Shown: piece after piece, positions 61,282-64,000 of the stretch
How positions within the stretch are numbered: the first letter of the stretch is position 1
Layout of the letters: each line of letters starts with the position of its first letter
Assembly (NCBI GenBank): GCA_016779985.1
Contig: JADHMP010000002.1
Location: 225,507 to 289,506 of the forward strand
Direction: 5' to 3'
DNA from: JADHMP01 sp016779985
GTDB lineage: Bacteria; Bacteroidota; Bacteroidia; Flavobacteriales; Flavobacteriaceae
DNA: 64,000 nt
Notes under the pieces: generated by a model
Told to the model about the DNA's origin: nothing
Database searches by the model: none
What the model saw: only the letters and a program-made list of their open reading frames with translations
Translations under genes and position numbers: made by a program

Positions 61282-62313
61282 ATGACGCAAAATAAAGTTT
61301 TTGGTTTTCTGATACTAATGATTCTTTCCATTTCATGTGAAAAAGACTATGTTGTTGAAACATCTCCCATTGATGATTTTGAGCTGTTTTTTGAATATTT
61401 AGAAAACGACTATGCTTACAGAGAGGCACATCCTTTTTCCATGCTAGAACTAAAACAAAAATATTTCCCTCAAATTAAAAAATCAAATACCCAAGCAACT
61501 TTAGCAACTGTTCTGGTGAGTATCCAAAATGAATTAAAAGACCCTCATGTCTATTTTAAAGAAAATACGGTCTATAATTTATCAAGTGTTGCTGAGTATA
61601 GAAACTATTTTCTTGAAAGTCAAATTCCCATTTTTTCACAAATCGATGTCATCAATACTACATCTTACTATCGTTATGGGATGGTCAAATCTAATCCAAC
61701 CATTGGATATATCTACATCAACACTTTCAATGAAGCTATAGGAGGCTCAAATTCACTCATAATTGAAAAAGGTGTTAGAGAGATAGATACTATCATCGAA
61801 CAATTAAAAAATAAAGGAATTGTTTCTTTGATTGTAGATATGCGATCTTATGCCGGTGGGTCTAACTATGTTCCCCGATTCATTGCGCAGCGTTTTATCA
61901 ATAAAACGGCAACTTATATGACAGAATACTACCCAAGAGGAAAGTCATTTGTCAAAAAAGAATGGACAATTGAAGAAGATGGGATTGGATTTAGGAGCGG
62001 CAAAATTGCTTTGCTCTCTAATGGGATTACAGCTAGTGGTGGAGAAATATTTCTCCTTGCCATGCTGCAACGGGATAACTTAATTCACATAGGCACAAAC
62101 TCTGTGGGAGCCGCTGGAAATATTACAGATAAAGACTTATCCAACGGTTGGAATTTTAGTTTGACTAATTCCCGTACTGAATATCCCAATGGAAAACAAT
62201 ATTTTAAGGTGGGCATTACTCCAGCTATTTTGGTTAAAAATGATGAGGAATATGGTTACAGAATTTTTGTGGATAGACTTATAGAAAAAGCTATTGAAGA
62301 ATTGAGAAAATAG
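61282..62313 (+). CDS. S41-peptidase-like lipoprotein
   Basis: A 343-residue lipoprotein (leader MTQNKVFGFLILMILSISC, Cys19). The S41 fold is seen in IGYIYINTFNE, SLIVDMRSYAGGSNYVPRFI and LSNGITASGGEIFLLAM, with candidate nucleophile Ser252. The helix equivalent that usually bears the catalytic Lys (GxxTxGK) reads GTNSVGAAGN, so the Ser-Lys dyad form is not available. His89 in DPHVYF corresponds to the DGHT His of tricorn-like members, so a Ser-His mechanism remains possible. It is part of a unit with the upstream barrel gene. Confidence 0.8.
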   Translation: MTQNKVFGFLILMILSISCEKDYVVETSPIDDFELFFEYLENDYAYREAHPFSMLELKQKYFPQIKKSNTQATLATVLVSIQNELKDPHVYFKENTVYNLSSVAEYRNYFLESQIPIFSQIDVINTTSYYRYGMVKSNPTIGYIYINTFNEAIGGSNSLIIEKGVREIDTIIEQLKNKGIVSLIVDMRSYAGGSNYVPRFIAQRFINKTATYMTEYYPRGKSFVKKEWTIEEDGIGFRSGKIALLSNGITASGGEIFLLAMLQRDNLIHIGTNSVGAAGNITDKDLSNGWNFSLTNSRTEYPNGKQYFKVGITPAILVKNDEEYGYRIFVDRLIEKAIEELRK

Positions 62314-62431
62314 ATAGACTATCTATTTTATATCTCTTCCATTTTTATTAAAAAAATAATTTACAGTAAGGGTGTTTTATAAATCCAACGACTTATAAAT
62401 AAAAGATTCAATCACCTTAAATATTACATGT

Positions 62432-63802
62432 ATGAAAACCTTATTTACACCTTTAAAAATTTTTGCAATTACCACTCTTTTTATAGGAATTCTTTTCTCC
62501 TGCAAAAAAGAAGAAGCTCAAGCGGTGACTAGTACTGCTGAATCAATCGATGAAACAGTAAATGAAACGAAAGAGACAAGTTTAGACTTTGAAAGAGGAG
62601 ACCCCAAAATAATACCTGTTTTAGAAGCCTACCTTGAAACCTATGAGTTTGGTGTAACTGAATGGAAACACAAGGATATTTATAACTTAAAAGACTTTGA
62701 TTTAATCCTTTCATTAAAGGGTGAAGATGGCCAATCTGTTGCTGCTTATATGGTGCTTCCACCCAATAGTAATTACAAAGGAGACACATCAGATGTGGTG
62801 GAGACAAAAAATAAACCCACAGATGGTACTTTTGCTATCCGGATGAATGACCAAGATTTTCTAGAAAAAGCTATTTCCTCTCTTAAACAAGGATCTTTTG
62901 GCTCTTATCAAGATCGTTATTTAATAATCCACGAGGATGAAACCGATTTTGAATACAACAGAATCACTGGCAGTATAGATTTTATAATCCATGAAGGTTT
63001 TCATCTTTTTCCTCAATACAGAGATTTTACATTAAAATCCGGAAACTTTGGTCAATATCGTTTTAATATGCCCAAACACTATCCTCACGATTTAGAATCA
63101 TTTTCATTAATCTATGTCGGACATAAAATCGCTGAAATGGTTGCCCACACAACAGATAGAAAGGAATTATTGGAGTATGCTAAAATGTTTTATACAATAC
63201 TAAATAGACTAATAGCCAATGACACTTCTGAAGAAGAATTTGTAAAAAATTGGTTTTTAAATATTCAATGGTTAGAAGGTTTAACAAGCTACATAACCTA
63301 CAATGCAATTAAGGAAAGAAGTTTTTACGAAACGGACATAGCCAAAATTCCCTATCAAGTTTTTAGTTCACTTATTGAAAATGTTATAGAAAATAAAAGA
63401 ACTGGCATCACCTATAGTGACCAAGATGGCATACATACCGTTGAATATCCATATAGTGATATGATAGATACCAGTGCCTATTTAATGGGAGTTTGGCTTT
63501 ATGGAACGTTAGATCTTCTAGATTACGATGTTTTTGAACCATCAAAAAAAGGAATTAGTATCGATGTGATTTATAAAAATTATTTTGCTCAAAACAACAT
63601 AATTGTTGATCAAAATGCCGTTTTGGAAAGTATTAAAACCGAATTACCTTCAATTAATTGGAATGATACCGAAGAAATCGTTCAAGACTACATAAACCTT
63701 TGGGCTGAGGATAGTGAGAAAAAATCGAGCTATCATGGCGTTAGTACAAATCCAATTCTATTGCACCAGTGGTGTCAATCAAAAAATATACAGATAAATT
63801 AA
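62432..63802 (+). CDS. Unrecognised lipoprotein with HEGFH zinc-peptidase-like motif
   Basis: A 456-residue lipoprotein with leader MKTLFTPLKIFAITTLFIGI and lipobox LFSC (Cys24). An acidic linker follows. The key feature is FIIHEGFHLFPQ at residues 187-191 (HExxH). Candidate third zinc ligands are Glu222 (DLESFSLIYVGH) or Glu282 (WLEGLTSYITY, a pattern resembling the WxEG of gluzincins). The rest is helical with no known family. I infer a surface or periplasmic zinc hydrolase, but family placement is not made. It is the last gene before the rRNA operon. Confidence 0.7.
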   Translation: MKTLFTPLKIFAITTLFIGILFSCKKEEAQAVTSTAESIDETVNETKETSLDFERGDPKIIPVLEAYLETYEFGVTEWKHKDIYNLKDFDLILSLKGEDGQSVAAYMVLPPNSNYKGDTSDVVETKNKPTDGTFAIRMNDQDFLEKAISSLKQGSFGSYQDRYLIIHEDETDFEYNRITGSIDFIIHEGFHLFPQYRDFTLKSGNFGQYRFNMPKHYPHDLESFSLIYVGHKIAEMVAHTTDRKELLEYAKMFYTILNRLIANDTSEEEFVKNWFLNIQWLEGLTSYITYNAIKERSFYETDIAKIPYQVFSSLIENVIENKRTGITYSDQDGIHTVEYPYSDMIDTSAYLMGVWLYGTLDLLDYDVFEPSKKGISIDVIYKNYFAQNNIIVDQNAVLESIKTELPSINWNDTEEIVQDYINLWAEDSEKKSSYHGVSTNPILLHQWCQSKNIQIN

Positions 63803-63863
63803 TTTGCTAAAGCCCTGTTTTCATTTTGAGCAGTTTCGAACACTAACCCCTACTTTCTAAGAC

Positions 63864-63897
63864 AAAAAAAGACCCTTCAAGCAAACTTGAAGGGTCT
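63864..63897 (-). terminator. Strong terminator of the rRNA operon
   Basis: A perfect 12-bp hairpin AGACCCTTCAAG / CTTGAAGGGTCT (63870-63897) with a 4-base loop. On the minus strand it ends in a T run (63870-63864). It lies just after the 3' end of the 5S rRNA gene. Confidence 0.93.
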
Positions 63898-63902
63898 CGA
63901 AG

Positions 63903-64000
63903 AAGGCGGCGACATACTCTCCCACCGTGTGGCAGTACCATCTGCGCTAGTAGGCTTAACTTCTCTGTTCGGGATGGGAAGAGGTGAGCCCTACTGCTAT
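63903..64000 (-). rRNA. rrf: 5S ribosomal RNA, 5' end outside the window
   Basis: Reverse complement shows the 5S core: CCCATCCCGAACAGAGAAGT and the 3' arm GGGAGAGTATGTCGCCGCC. About 98 bases are present; the 5' end, probably some 10 bases, lies past 64000. It implies that 23S and 16S genes follow beyond the window on the minus strand. Confidence 0.96.

Noticed and set aside
1..64000. CRISPR arrays, insertion sequences, tRNA genes, prophage, secondary-metabolite clusters.
   Set aside because: No repeat-spacer array, transposase, cloverleaf, phage structural gene or NRPS/PKS gene was found on reading both strands. Antisense open frames inside conserved genes were treated as shadows.

Overview
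The window looks like chromosomal DNA of a member of the Flavobacteriia (Bacteroidota), probably marine and low in GC. The evidence is the bifunctional hisB and hisIE fusion genes, the alpha/beta-fused 2-oxoacid dehydrogenase E1, a MutS2 without an Smr domain, many short-leader lipoproteins and DUF families typical of the phylum, few Shine-Dalgarno sequences, and several upstream matches to the Bacteroidota promoter TTG-N19-TAnnTTTG. The best match lies in front of the SRP RNA gene. Nothing in the first 55 kb looks phage-borne or plasmid-borne. No CRISPR array, tRNA gene or insertion sequence is visible, and no stretch longer than 300 bases lacks a gene.

Layout. 1-4.4 kb is the end of a tightly overlapping histidine operon (hisC end, hisB, hisH, hisA, a DinB-like gene, hisF, hisIE), closed by a terminator-like hairpin. 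4.5-11.2 kb holds a DUF885 lipoprotein, DUF2461, a CBS-pair protein, a DUF2911-amidohydrolase-YbjQ-35-residue membrane peptide run, a secreted DinB-like protein and a SUI1-type factor. 11.3-19.5 kb carries ung, mutS2, a dicarboxylate/amino-acid symporter, aroC and a 970-residue FAD/FeS oxidoreductase. 19.6-24.3 kb has a TlpA-like lipoprotein, a rhomboid protease, an LpxL-type acyltransferase, glmM and an acpH-like gene broken by one in-frame stop. 24.4-32.4 kb is a same-strand run: gamma-glutamyltransferase, uvrA, a LOG-family protein and a large M1-peptidase-like protein that has lost its zinc site and ends in a putative beta-barrel.

32.5-46.9 kb is housekeeping: E1 fusion, holA, a stand-alone HsdR N-terminal-like protein, a glycosyltransferase, an OmpA-like lipoprotein, a TsaC/Sua5 protein, a UvrD-type helicase, a patatin, recG and pheT. 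46.9-55.7 kb holds a small membrane protein, DUF2007, an SSF symporter, an ABC-F protein, a thioredoxin-fold lipoprotein without cysteines, a transaldolase-like aldolase, an SDR, the SRP RNA gene, a glutaminyl cyclase and a thioesterase. 55.7-63.8 kb is more accessory: orphan lipoproteins, DUF3667, a Sde182-like hydrolase, a lone tyrosine recombinase, a beta-barrel plus S41-like pair, and a lipoprotein with an HEGFH motif. The window ends in a 5S rRNA gene on the minus strand, preceded on the plus-strand coordinates by a strong rRNA-operon terminator.

Themes. DNA maintenance genes are scattered through the window (ung, mutS2, uvrA, uvrD-type, recG, holA). Cell-envelope genes dominate the rest. 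Six of about twelve convergent gene pairs overlap by exactly 4 bases, sharing their stop codons. I found no clearly new multi-gene defence or biosynthetic system. The most interesting items are the nonsense-interrupted acpH-like gene, the inactive M1-like barrel protein, the barrel/S41-like pair and HEGFH lipoprotein near the recombinase, the DinB-like gene inside the his operon, and the SRP RNA gene whose terminator abuts a coding gene.
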